64,000 nt of DNA from Candidatus Zixiibacteriota bacterium (GTDB lineage Bacteria; Zixibacteria; MSB-5A5; GN15; FEB-12). The position numbers were made by a program, and so were the translations under genes. Positions 52,611 to 61,501 of the stretch are shown here, piece by piece. The stretch lies in NCBI GenBank assembly GCA_019038695.1, contig JAHOYZ010000003.1:1-64000 (forward strand). The letters are read 5' to 3'. Numbering within the stretch: the stretch's first letter is position 1; each line of letters begins with the position of its first letter. A model generated the notes under the pieces. That model did not search any database and was not told where the DNA came from. It was given only the letters and a program-made list of their open reading frames with translations.

Positions 52611-54686
52611 GTGTTTAGCTTTCTCAGCCCCTCGATTCTTATAGCCGGTCTGGCGGCCCTGATTCCGCTGATCATACACCTGTTCTCACGCCGTCGCGTG
52701 AAGGTTGTCGAGTTTTCATCCCTCAAACATCTACAAGCAATGAAAAGGCAACAGGTTCGGCGGCTCAAAATCCGCCAGATTCTTCTCTTGCTTCTTCGCA
52801 TGTTGATCCTGCTGGCCATAGTGCTTGCCTTCGCCCGTCCCGCCACCCAGTCCGGCAGCATAGGAACTCACGCCTCGGTCTCTGCCGTCATCCTGTTTGA
52901 CAATTCAGCATCGATGAATCGTGAAGTCCGCGACGGCAACCTTTTCGAACTATCCCGCAAACGGGCAAACCAATTGCTGGATTCATTCGCAGACAAAGAC
53001 GAAGTGGCTCTCATTGCCATGGGCGGGAGTAGTAGTTATGAAGCACTCTCTGGATTTGGCTCAATGGCCACCGCCAGAGAATGGTTGGAACGAGTGACGC
53101 CTGGTCACGGTCGGGCCAACCTTCAAGCCGCCCTTGTAGAAGCAGCTGACCTGCTCAACACAGCCGACAATCTCAACCGGGAATTGTATCTCCTGAGCGA
53201 CCGTCAACGTTGCTCACTGCCGGACAGCACAATTCTGGACGATTGTCAAGCGCGGGTCTACCTCGTGGATATCCCACTGGAGGAGGACGACAATTGTGGC
53301 ATCGTCGACGTAGACCTCGGCAGCCACCTGCTACTTCCCGGACATGATTTCGACATCACCGTTACTATCAAGAACTATAGTCCGCGTGATCGCTCAGATA
53401 TTATCGCATCGCTCTTCATGGACGGCCACCGTGTCACTCAGGTCGATGTAAAAACTGTGGCCAATCAGGAGACAGTTGTCCGCTTCACTCGAACAGTATC
53501 ACGGGGCGGCTTCCACAGTGGGTATGTAGAACTTTCGGATGACAAATATGCCGCCGATAACCGGCGTTTTTTCAGCTTCCACATTCCCCGGCAGTTCAAT
53601 ATCCTGCTTATTGGTCAGGGGGAAGTCGCCCAATTGACATCCCTTGCCCTGGCACCATCGCCAGCGCTCAATCAGCACTGGTCGGTAAAAACGGTCGCAC
53701 CTGATAACCTCGGTGGAACAGATCTCGCCGACTATGATGTCATCTTTGTCACCAGCCCGACCGGTCTCTCCCCTACTTTTGTGGAACGGACTCGGTCCTT
53801 CGTCAGGCGTGGCAAATCGATGCTGGTGGCATGTGGCTCGGTTGCCGACACCGGACTCTTCAACAAATCATGGTCAGAACCTACCGGACTGGTGTTCGAC
53901 AAAGCCGCGGCCAGCCAGGTCACACGAGCCGGGTACTATTCTCTTGCCTCGGTCGATATAAACCACCCGGTGTTTTCGATCTTCGGTTTTGAGTCCAACA
54001 AAATACCGGAACTGAAATTCTATACGGTGCCTCAAGTCCACTCTACCGACGATGCCACCACTCTGGCCAGATTCTCCGGCAACCATCCCGCCCTGGTGGA
54101 AAACAGCTATGGCTCCGGACGGGTACTTACCTTCACCGGACCTCTCAGCCCCAGGTATTCCGACCTGACCGGCCATGCCATGTTTGTGCCGTTCTTGTCT
54201 CGCATCGCAGAATACCTCGCCTCCGATCTGTCGAGTTACGACCGTGATCTCTTCGTGGGAGACAACATCGTGCGCTCCATTGCGCTGGGCATGTCGGCCT
54301 CCTCGTCACTTGAAATGATCACCCCCGACAACCTCCTATATTATCTGACACCGGAGGAGGACCAGGCCAGCCTGATTCTTCGAGTGCAACCTACTGACCA
54401 ACCGGGGATCAACCAGGTACGCTATCTGGGCCGTGAGGTCGACCGCTTCGCAGTGAACATCGATCCCCTCGAAGGCGATCTATCGGCCACTGATCCGGAG
54501 TCATTCGCCACTGCTATTGGTGCGCAAAAATACTGCCTGCTTGAACAAGACCAGACTCTATCAGCCGCTATAGGTGAGTTTCGCTTCGGCAAGGAGCTGT
54601 GGCCCCTGTTCCTCTGGCTCGCGATAATGCTCTTGATCAGCGAAATGCTGTTGGCCCGGGGAACTCCCCCCGAGGATGAATCATGA
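52611..54686 (+). CDS. BatA/VWA-domain membrane protein
   Basis: 691 residues. The N-terminal BatA module has the expected two membrane helices with HLFSRRRVKVVEFSSLKHL between them. The von Willebrand A domain has an intact MIDAS start (ILFDNSASMN). A beta-rich middle with a glutamine-amidotransferase-like (DUF4159/GATase) segment follows (LADYDVIFVTSPTGLSPTF), and a C-terminal membrane helix (LWPLFLWLAIMLLISEMLLA). GTG start at 52611. Its function is unknown; BatA-like proteins often work with MoxR ATPases, but none is here. Its stop overlaps the ABC-F start. Confidence 0.82.
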   Translation: MFSFLSPSILIAGLAALIPLIIHLFSRRRVKVVEFSSLKHLQAMKRQQVRRLKIRQILLLLLRMLILLAIVLAFARPATQSGSIGTHASVSAVILFDNSASMNREVRDGNLFELSRKRANQLLDSFADKDEVALIAMGGSSSYEALSGFGSMATAREWLERVTPGHGRANLQAALVEAADLLNTADNLNRELYLLSDRQRCSLPDSTILDDCQARVYLVDIPLEEDDNCGIVDVDLGSHLLLPGHDFDITVTIKNYSPRDRSDIIASLFMDGHRVTQVDVKTVANQETVVRFTRTVSRGGFHSGYVELSDDKYAADNRRFFSFHIPRQFNILLIGQGEVAQLTSLALAPSPALNQHWSVKTVAPDNLGGTDLADYDVIFVTSPTGLSPTFVERTRSFVRRGKSMLVACGSVADTGLFNKSWSEPTGLVFDKAAASQVTRAGYYSLASVDINHPVFSIFGFESNKIPELKFYTVPQVHSTDDATTLARFSGNHPALVENSYGSGRVLTFTGPLSPRYSDLTGHAMFVPFLSRIAEYLASDLSSYDRDLFVGDNIVRSIALGMSASSSLEMITPDNLLYYLTPEEDQASLILRVQPTDQPGINQVRYLGREVDRFAVNIDPLEGDLSATDPESFATAIGAQKYCLLEQDQTLSAAIGEFRFGKELWPLFLWLAIMLLISEMLLARGTPPEDES

Positions 54687-56566
54687 CACTCCTGGCCGCT
54701 GAGAACATCTCAAAGAAGTTCTCCGACCAGGTCATCCTGACCAAAGTCTCATTTACGATCAAGACCGGCGACCGCATCGGACTGGTAGGGAAAAACGGCA
54801 TCGGCAAAACGACCCTGTTCGAAATACTGGTCGGCAACATGGATATAGATGATGGCAGTATCACCCGCTCTCGCAGCTGCGTCATCGACTATATCGCTCA
54901 GGACAAAACAGACATCCTGAATCTGTCGCTGTTTGACTACGTTGCTTCAGCCCGACAGGACCTCCTCGACATGAGAAGTGAAATGCGTACGCTGGAGGAA
55001 CTTCTGGCCCGGCAACCGGAGGACAAAGCCAGCCTTGACCGCCTTGGCTATCTACAACCCCGGTTTGAGACATTGGGTGGATTCACCTTCGAACATGAGG
55101 TTGGTACTATCCTTCACGGTCTCGGGTTTGAAAAAGACCGCCACCATGAACGTATCGCTAATTTCTCGGGAGGCGAAAAGAACCGCGCCGGTCTGGCTCG
55201 TGCCCTTGCCGGACGTGGTAATCTCCTGCTCCTGGATGAACCGACCAACCATCTGGATATTGAGTCGACTGTCTGGCTGGAAGGATACCTCACCCAGGCC
55301 GACAAGGTCTACATTGTCATTTCTCATGATCGCACTTTCCTTTCCAATACCGTACAGCAGGTGTGGGAAGTTCAATTCGGACGACTTCATGTGTACAAAG
55401 GCGACTTTGACCGCTACATAAACGAGCGCAAAGAACGCCGACGTCTTCACGAACACCATTACAAACACCAGCAGGAAGAGATCAAGCGCGTCGAGGAATA
55501 TATCCGCCGTAACATGGCCGGGCAGAAAACGAAACAAGCCCAATCCAAGCTGAAGTATCTGTCGCGTATCAAGCGGTTGCCTCCCCCCCGAAGCGACGGG
55601 CAGGGACCAGCTATCCGGATGCAATCATCAGGGCGATCATACGCACATGTTCTTGAAGTGCAGAATGTAGCGCTCGGTTATGGTTCCAACGACGTTGTTA
55701 GTGACGTGTCATTTGATCTTTATCGTGGAGACAAGGTCGGGCTGATCGGCCGTAACGGCTCTGGCAAAACCACTGTATTGCACGCTTTGACCGGCGTTCT
55801 GGCTCCGACTTCGGGCGAGATTCGATTGGGGAATAACCTTGACGTTGCCTATTTCGACCAGGAGCTGACTGACCTGGAGCCGAATACTACGTCCCTGGAC
55901 ACAATTTGGAATCTTGATCCCACCGCTGACGGCAACAGGATTCGTTCTTTCCTTGCTCGATTCGGATTCACCGGTGAAGATTGTTTCAAGATGGTCAAGA
56001 CACTTTCGGGCGGCGAGAAGACCAAGTTGGCGCTGGCCCGTTTGCTATATCACCCAGCCAATTTCATCATCTTTGATGAGCCTACCAATCATCTTGACCT
56101 GGATTCCCGCGAAGCGCTCGAGGAAGCACTCCGCGACTATGACGGCAGTTGCCTCATTGTCAGCCACGATCGTCATTTCCTTGATCGGGTAGTGGACCGG
56201 ATTTTTCATCTAAGTGCCGGACGACTTACGATTTACGACGGCGACTATTCATATTTCAGGGAAAAGACAGCCGAGGCTGAGCCTTCCCCCGAACCCAAGG
56301 CACCAAAATCCAAAGATGCCTATCTCGCTTTCAAAGACAAGTCCAAACGCCGAGCGCGACATAAAAAGGCGATTCTGTCCACCAGGTCCAAGATCAAGGA
56401 TATGGAAAAGGAACTGTCCGTGCTTGATGCGGACATCCGCCAGAATATCCCACGCTCCGATTGGGAGAAACTAAACGCAGCGACTGAACGCAAAACCGTA
56501 ATCGAAGACCGGCTCCTGGATCTGTTCGCAACTCTTGAGCAATTGGAGGCCACTGAGCTTGATTAA
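54683..56566 (+). CDS. ABC-F family ATPase (translation factor type)
   Basis: 627 residues with two ABC domains. The first has GKNGIGKTTLFE, FSGGEKNRAGLARAL and LLLDEPTNHLDIES; the second GRNGSGKTTVLHAL, LSGGEKTKLALARLL and FDEPTNHLDLDS. Between them is the basic P-site linker (KERRRLHEHHYKHQQEE). The C-terminal coiled coil is of the Uup/YdiF type (KDKSKRRARHKKAILSTR). No membrane domain. Acts on stalled or early elongating ribosomes. ATG 54683 overlaps the VWA stop by four bases. Confidence 0.93.
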   Translation: MTLLAAENISKKFSDQVILTKVSFTIKTGDRIGLVGKNGIGKTTLFEILVGNMDIDDGSITRSRSCVIDYIAQDKTDILNLSLFDYVASARQDLLDMRSEMRTLEELLARQPEDKASLDRLGYLQPRFETLGGFTFEHEVGTILHGLGFEKDRHHERIANFSGGEKNRAGLARALAGRGNLLLLDEPTNHLDIESTVWLEGYLTQADKVYIVISHDRTFLSNTVQQVWEVQFGRLHVYKGDFDRYINERKERRRLHEHHYKHQQEEIKRVEEYIRRNMAGQKTKQAQSKLKYLSRIKRLPPPRSDGQGPAIRMQSSGRSYAHVLEVQNVALGYGSNDVVSDVSFDLYRGDKVGLIGRNGSGKTTVLHALTGVLAPTSGEIRLGNNLDVAYFDQELTDLEPNTTSLDTIWNLDPTADGNRIRSFLARFGFTGEDCFKMVKTLSGGEKTKLALARLLYHPANFIIFDEPTNHLDLDSREALEEALRDYDGSCLIVSHDRHFLDRVVDRIFHLSAGRLTIYDGDYSYFREKTAEAEPSPEPKAPKSKDAYLAFKDKSKRRARHKKAILSTRSKIKDMEKELSVLDADIRQNIPRSDWEKLNAATERKTVIEDRLLDLFATLEQLEATELD

Positions 56567-57179
56567 ACTGCTGGCCATCTCCGGCTCGCCGGTTACAGGT
56601 TCGTCTACTGACTTTCTCCTGAAACACGTCATGGACACGGTCGCTGCCAAGCTAAGTCTATCATTGGAAGTGTCTACGGAATTTATCAAACTGAACGACC
56701 TTAATTTCGTGCCCTGTCAGGCATGCGGCAAAGCACCCGAAAATGATTTCTGCACCTACGATGACGACCTGGTCGATGTTTACAGATCGGTGATTGAGTG
56801 TGACTGCCTGTTGTTCGGCTCACCAGTATATTTTGATTCCGTATCGGCTCAGGCCAAAGCGTTCATTGATCGCTGTAATTGTTTTCGTCCTCCTGATTTT
56901 GAGGGACGCAACACCGATCATGCTTTCGTCCGACGTATTGACCGGACGCGGCCAGGAGCGATCATATTGGCAGCAGGCGAACGCGGCTGGACCGAAGGCG
57001 CTCGTCGAGTTGTAGCCGGATTTTTCAAATGGACCGAAGTAATCAACAAAGGCCTGGTTACTTATCGCTCGACTGATTTTGTTACGGTGGGCGGTGTCCG
57101 CAACGACGGCGAAACACTAGACAAAGCGACAGAACTCGGTCACGAATTGGCCACCGAAATAGAGCAGAACCATGAGTGA
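56559..57179 (+). CDS. NAD(P)H-dependent FMN reductase / flavodoxin-like oxidoreductase
   Basis: 206 residues from TTG 56559, with GGAGG nine bases upstream. The start MIKLLAISGSPVTGSSTDFLL is typical of the NADPH-dependent FMN reductase (iron-sulfur flavoprotein) family. A cysteine motif PCQACGKAPENDFC (about 48-61) resembles the compact 4Fe-4S cluster of iron-sulfur flavoproteins; three cysteines are visible, so it is uncertain. GSPVYFDSVSAQAKAFIDRC contributes to FMN binding. Overlaps both neighbours by eight bases. Confidence 0.82.
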   Translation: MIKLLAISGSPVTGSSTDFLLKHVMDTVAAKLSLSLEVSTEFIKLNDLNFVPCQACGKAPENDFCTYDDDLVDVYRSVIECDCLLFGSPVYFDSVSAQAKAFIDRCNCFRPPDFEGRNTDHAFVRRIDRTRPGAIILAAGERGWTEGARRVVAGFFKWTEVINKGLVTYRSTDFVTVGGVRNDGETLDKATELGHELATEIEQNHE

Positions 57180-57834
57180 CAGAGATACAGAAATGTACTA
57201 CCGCCTGCGCGCCCCGGAGTACGAGCAGATCTACTACCGCGAAGCCCCTGAACGTCGGCAGGAGATTGATGACGAAGCGACGTTTCTTCGTGATATCTCG
57301 ACCGGAAAAGAAGTGCTTGAGATTGCCTGCGGCACTGGCTACTGGACCAGTATCGTGTCCGAAACAGCAGCTTCGATTGTCGCCAGTGACATCTCGCCGG
57401 AGATGATTGCCATTGCGCGCGGCAAAAAGTACCATTGCCCGGTTATGTTTTGTCGCTCCGATCTGGAACAACTACCGTTTGCCGGCAGCGCGTTCGATCT
57501 GATTGTAGTTGGTTTCTGGTTCTCTCACCATCCCCGGCAAGAGCATCACTCCTTCCTGGAACAAATCCAGCACCCCCTAAAAAACAACGGCCTTATCTGG
57601 CTGATCGACAACAATCCTCCCGCCGAAGGCCCGACCAACGAATCGCATCATGTTGACGAATACGGCAACAACTATAAGCGACGATTTCTGGATAATGACG
57701 AGGAACATATCATCCTCAAGAATTACTTCACCGAAGATGAGCTAGTTGATATTTTCGCCCGCCGCTTTCACATCGCCCGCTTGATCCACAAAACGTATTA
57801 CTGGTCAATCCTGCTGAAAAAGGGCGCCGTTTAG
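57172..57834 (+). CDS. Class I SAM-dependent methyltransferase
   Basis: 220 residues. Motif I LEIACGTGYWT (about 43-53), ribose contact ASDISPEMI and LIVVGFWFSHHP. The type resembles small-molecule methyltransferases. Last gene of the ABC-F operon by overlap. Substrate unknown. Confidence 0.85.
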   Translation: MSDRDTEMYYRLRAPEYEQIYYREAPERRQEIDDEATFLRDISTGKEVLEIACGTGYWTSIVSETAASIVASDISPEMIAIARGKKYHCPVMFCRSDLEQLPFAGSAFDLIVVGFWFSHHPRQEHHSFLEQIQHPLKNNGLIWLIDNNPPAEGPTNESHHVDEYGNNYKRRFLDNDEEHIILKNYFTEDELVDIFARRFHIARLIHKTYYWSILLKKGAV

Positions 57835-57861
57835 AATTGCGCTGACATCTGCGATTCAGTA

Positions 57862-57889
57862 TTGACCGGACCACCCAATTCGTTATATT
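57862..57889 (+). promoter_or_regulatory. Promoter of the DUF6174/beta-barrel operon
   Basis: TTGACC (57862-57867), 16 bases, TATATT (57884-57889); start near 57896, about 36 bases before ATG 57932. Confidence 0.55.
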
Positions 57890-57931
57890 GCATCAGTTAA
57901 TGGTGAACATTATGAATGGGAAGAACACCAT

Positions 57932-58405
57932 ATGTCCAGACTATCGGTTCTTGTGCTCTTCTTATCTATTCTGAGTACAATATGGCTGGCCTGCGGAGAA
58001 CCGGATACATCCTTCGGACCGGTTGATCAGACAGAAAGCCCTAATCAAACCGCAAGGGCGACATGGCAGAGTAACGATATCGACAACTATACCATTGACC
58101 AAAAGGTTGGTTTCTGGGGACCGGCCGGATTTCAAGGCTGGGTGCAACTGGAGATTGAGGATAATGAGATAGCCGGGGCTGTCAATCTTGGAGAAAACCG
58201 GGAACCGGAAAACTACGAAATTATCTGGTTCAGAACAATCGACGATCTGTTTGATCTGATCGAATCTTCGAGCGATGCTGATTACGTTGTTATTACCTAT
58301 GACAGCATTTACGGATATCCGAACCATATCTTCATTAACGGTAACACCGGTGTGCGTCACGACGAAATTTACTATAAGACGAACTTAATACATGCAGACA
58401 ACTAG
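57932..58405 (+). CDS. DUF6174-like lipoprotein
   Basis: 157 residues. Lipobox LACG (Cys near 21). The body has the DUF6174 layout: IDNYTI early, a strand pair with GWVQLEIEDNEIAGAVN, TIDDLFDLIE, and ITYDSIYGYPNHIFINGN near the end. Function unknown; these are secreted or lipid-anchored proteins. Overlaps the next gene by 14 bases. Confidence 0.7.
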   Translation: MSRLSVLVLFLSILSTIWLACGEPDTSFGPVDQTESPNQTARATWQSNDIDNYTIDQKVGFWGPAGFQGWVQLEIEDNEIAGAVNLGENREPENYEIIWFRTIDDLFDLIESSSDADYVVITYDSIYGYPNHIFINGNTGVRHDEIYYKTNLIHADN

Positions 58406-59450
58406 CAACTTCGTTCTTTTCACAATACTGTTTCTGACGTTGTCCCTTTGTTTTCCGTTCTTGGGGCAAGCAAGCGATAACCCTGCACCCCAGCAAGCAG
58501 TGACCTACTCACCGGTCATTTCCTTCTATGTGAAACCATACGTAGGAATGTCGTTTGGCAAAACCGAGTATGTGATGGAAATGAATTTCGAGGATGGCTC
58601 TGATAACCTGCACCTGAAAAGCCAACTCGAATTCCCACTGGATTGCATGATGGCTGGCGGCACAGCGGGATTCAAGAACAAATCCGCATCCGGACGTCCA
58701 TTCTGGGTTGAGATCGGAGCCTACACAAATATCGGTGACCCCGGCGGGAAAATGCTCGATCATGACTGGTGGAATCTTCGCACCTACGTAATCGAAAAGT
58801 TCTCTTACACCGAATCCAATGTCGAGATGAAATCGCTACTGCTGACTTTGGAGGGGGGAATATCAGTAGCTACACTGGGGACATCGACAGACCTGGCCAT
58901 TGTTGGCGGTATCTGGTATCACCGTATTGAGCAGGACGTCATTGGCTTCGATGGATGGCAGTTGGATTGGGATACTGGCGAACAGTTCAAAATAGCATTG
59001 CTCGACACAATCGTGGGCTTTTATCAGGTCACCTACAAGCTCCCACATGTCGGCCTTCAGCTTGAGTTAACTCCATCTCCCGCGCTTACAGTTCAGGGAA
59101 AAACTGCCTTCACGCTGGTCTTCGCATCAGATTTCGATGATCACATGCTACGCGGGAAAACGGCTGTTTCCAGCATAACGGGCAAGGGGTTTATAAGCGA
59201 GTTGGACGTGCGTTTCAATCCGGGCGGCAGCAATAGGCATAAGTGGTTTGTGGAAGCCAACTGCGATTTTGTCTATCTAACCTCATCGGGCACTCAAGTA
59301 CAGGAATGGTACAAGGATGAAATCCAGATTGATCCTGATACGGGAGAAGAAATCGTGATAGTTGAAAAGGGTAAGAGATTCCTCGGGATTCCCCACGATA
59401 TCAACGCCACACAGTTTCGCCTCGGCTTGTCTGTAGGGATTCGTTTCTGA
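58392..59450 (+). CDS. Outer-membrane beta-barrel protein of unknown family
   Basis: 352 residues. Signal peptide (FVLFTILFLTLSLCFPFLGQA, cleavage near 27). Many alternating strands (ISFYVKPYVGMSFGKTEYV, YKLPHVGLQLELTP) and a terminal FRLGLSVGIRF indicate a barrel of about 14-16 strands. It follows the DUF6174 lipoprotein with overlap. Role unknown. Confidence 0.68.
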   Translation: MQTTSNFVLFTILFLTLSLCFPFLGQASDNPAPQQAVTYSPVISFYVKPYVGMSFGKTEYVMEMNFEDGSDNLHLKSQLEFPLDCMMAGGTAGFKNKSASGRPFWVEIGAYTNIGDPGGKMLDHDWWNLRTYVIEKFSYTESNVEMKSLLLTLEGGISVATLGTSTDLAIVGGIWYHRIEQDVIGFDGWQLDWDTGEQFKIALLDTIVGFYQVTYKLPHVGLQLELTPSPALTVQGKTAFTLVFASDFDDHMLRGKTAVSSITGKGFISELDVRFNPGGSNRHKWFVEANCDFVYLTSSGTQVQEWYKDEIQIDPDTGEEIVIVEKGKRFLGIPHDINATQFRLGLSVGIRF

Positions 59451-59466
59451 CCCAAACACTTGACGG

Positions 59467-61137
59467 CTATTGATCTTTGTTCGGCTTGGTCGGAACCACC
59501 ATAATCGATTTCTCGCGTTCAACCATCACCAGCCCCGGCTTCGCCTTACGCGGTTTGCGTACATACTTTCGCAAAGTATACGCAACCGGCACCGAACTAT
59601 TGTTACGGGCCTTGCTGAACCAGGCGGTGATTGCTGCCGCTTCCTCGATTTCCCTTTTCGACGGTTCAAACGACTTATTAGGAGCCTTGATTACCACATG
59701 CGAGCCGGGACACTGCTGGACATGCATCCATATCTCCCAGGGGCGGGCATATTCAAAGGTAGTTCGGTCGTTGTCACTGCCATCACGGCCGACATAGATG
59801 GTCAAGCCGGTAGATAGTGTGTAAGAGCGGAACGGTAAACGCGGCGATACGGTATCCGACCGCTCGGATGTCCGTGGTCGAAGAGCCGATAACTCCGCCT
59901 CATATTGAGCAAACGCGGCTTCGTAGTTGTTCTCCAGATCCGAGAACATTTCCTCAAGCGCCCCCAGCTCAGCAGTGCTGATCTCCCCCCGACGCTTCAT
60001 TATATCAAGCCCTTCACGCCCCTTGCGATACCTTCGGAAATACATCTCGACATTCTCAGCCGGAGACAGAGCCGGATTAAGCGTAATATCAACCGATGGC
60101 TCCCCTTCGACATAGACGTCTTTGACTGCTATTTCAGCCATCCCACGTTTCAGCTGGTCGAAGCTAATCTGAAGCAACTCTCCCTGGCGACGATAATGAT
60201 CGAAATCGGACGCCTCGGCAATATCGGCATCTATTTTCTTGAGTCGCGTCCTCAATCGCTTGATGGCCCGCTTGACCATCTGTATTGTCGTCTTTCGCTC
60301 GTCAACTTCTTCGGTTTGCGATTGACGTCTGGTACACATAGCCGCCACTGCCAGCGACAGCGTCTTGAACTTCTCCGGCTGTTCTTCCCAACCCGCCAGT
60401 TTAATGGGATAGACCTCGATCCTCCCGCCTGTATAGTAATAACCCGTACCAGCCTCACCGAATCGATCCGCAAGATCACTGATTGTGGTCGCCAACGAGA
60501 CGACATCATCCCCGGACAGTCCCTCTCTGGCAACACCCGCTCGATGCACCGCCTCGGAAGCCAGCGTTCGGTTAAATCCAAGGACATGCTTCTCAATAAC
60601 GAACTGCGCTGGAGTTTCGGGATGGTTGCCAAGCAACTCTTTGAGTTGATCTGCCGTCATCCCCAACGGAGAAAGCCCCTCCAGTCCCTTTGGTGGAGAA
60701 TAGCGAGCACCGGTTTCAAAAGTCCGTCGGCGCAGGCTTGCCTGCACTTCGTTGTCACTATTGAGCAACCAGAGATTGCCATTCGGTCCCAAGGCTTCAG
60801 CCACGAGGAGAATCTCTTTTTTCCCCTGACTTATTTTGATTGTTAATATGCGATCCAGACCGATCTGAACCACATCGTCTATGGTACCGGCGTTGAGTTC
60901 GAAAAACGGCCAGGGTTTCTCACGGGTTTCCAGCCTGATCTTCGAAGCTGGTACCAAAAATACTCCCGCTCCATGAGGATGATACACAAACCCCAGAGCC
61001 AGGCGTCCCTTGCCGGTCTTTACGAACAGGTACGCCGCTCGTTCCTTCTTATAAAATTCAGTCGAGATGATTTTACCGCCAATGAGGTGATGTCTCAACT
61101 CGGCAACCAGGGACTTGATGTGCAGCGCAGTTTGCAT
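59467..61137 (-). CDS. rqcH: RqcH/Rqc2 (NFACT) ribosome quality-control protein
   Basis: 556 residues from ATG 61137; an upstream in-frame extension reads back through the tRNA-Lys gene and is not protein. NFACT-N is present (MQTALHIKSLVAELRHHLIG, LVAEALGPNGNLWLLNSD), then a helix-hairpin and long coiled coil (about 310-430), then NFACT-R (SRDGSDNDRTTFEYARPWEIW-like region and CPGSHVVIKAPNKSFEPSKR). It binds split 50S subunits with peptidyl-tRNA and adds C-terminal alanine tails. Works in parallel to tmRNA at 3879-4231. Confidence 0.92.
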   Translation of the reverse strand: MQTALHIKSLVAELRHHLIGGKIISTEFYKKERAAYLFVKTGKGRLALGFVYHPHGAGVFLVPASKIRLETREKPWPFFELNAGTIDDVVQIGLDRILTIKISQGKKEILLVAEALGPNGNLWLLNSDNEVQASLRRRTFETGARYSPPKGLEGLSPLGMTADQLKELLGNHPETPAQFVIEKHVLGFNRTLASEAVHRAGVAREGLSGDDVVSLATTISDLADRFGEAGTGYYYTGGRIEVYPIKLAGWEEQPEKFKTLSLAVAAMCTRRQSQTEEVDERKTTIQMVKRAIKRLRTRLKKIDADIAEASDFDHYRRQGELLQISFDQLKRGMAEIAVKDVYVEGEPSVDITLNPALSPAENVEMYFRRYRKGREGLDIMKRRGEISTAELGALEEMFSDLENNYEAAFAQYEAELSALRPRTSERSDTVSPRLPFRSYTLSTGLTIYVGRDGSDNDRTTFEYARPWEIWMHVQQCPGSHVVIKAPNKSFEPSKREIEEAAAITAWFSKARNNSSVPVAYTLRKYVRKPRKAKPGLVMVEREKSIMVVPTKPNKDQ

Positions 61138-61244
61138 GGGGCGAATATAGGGGAAGGTGTGGTGACTTTCCAACAAACTATTGCTGACGTGTTCACAATG
61201 ACGAGAATGATCGGACCAGAAAAGCCACTTCGTAGTCATAAAAG

Positions 61245-61316
61245 TGAGGGTGGATGGGATCGAACCATCGACACCCTGCTTAAAAGGCAGGTGCTCTACC
61301 ACTGAGCTACACCCCC
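61245..61316 (-). tRNA. tRNA-Lys (anticodon UUU)
   Basis: 72 bases. Acceptor GGGGGUG/CACCCUC (one G-U), D-arm GTAGCTCAGTGGTAGAGC, anticodon stem CCTGC/GCAGG around CTTTTAA (anticodon TTT), T-arm with TTCGATC. Discriminator A at 61245; CCA is not encoded. Confidence 0.96.
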
Positions 61317-61348
61317 AATGACGCCTGGATGGACGCCATCAGACCAAC

Positions 61349-61376
61349 AAGATATGATTTGGATTCCGGTAGTCAA
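61349..61376 (-). promoter_or_regulatory. Promoter of tRNA-Lys
   Basis: On the minus strand, TTGACT (61376-61371), 16 bases, TATCTT (61354-61349). Transcription would start near 61342, about 26 bases before the mature 5' end. Confidence 0.6.
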
Positions 61377-61466
61377 ACGGTTTTTGATATTCCGTACGCT
61401 GATGGATAAAAAATGATGTCCCTACTGATGAACTCGAAATGAGCCTCAACCACCCGATGGTTAAAG

Positions 61467-61495
61467 TTGACTGACCTCGACCTCGGTGACATACT
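61467..61495 (+). promoter_or_regulatory. Promoter immediately upstream of the sensor kinase gene
   Basis: TTGACT (61467-61472), 17 bases, CATACT (61490-61495). The usual start point, seven bases on, is 61502, the A of the ATG. The mRNA would be leaderless; I see no Shine-Dalgarno. Confidence 0.5.
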
Positions 61496-61501
61496 TGATC
61501 C

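Noticed and set aside
59905-60846. 313-codon open frame on the plus strand opposite rqcH
   Set aside because: The opposite strand encodes conserved NFACT sequence throughout; this frame is a codon-bias shadow.
61138-61302. 55-codon N-terminal extension of rqcH
   Set aside because: It reads antisense-equivalent through the tRNA-Lys gene; the NFACT-N domain begins at the ATG at 61137.
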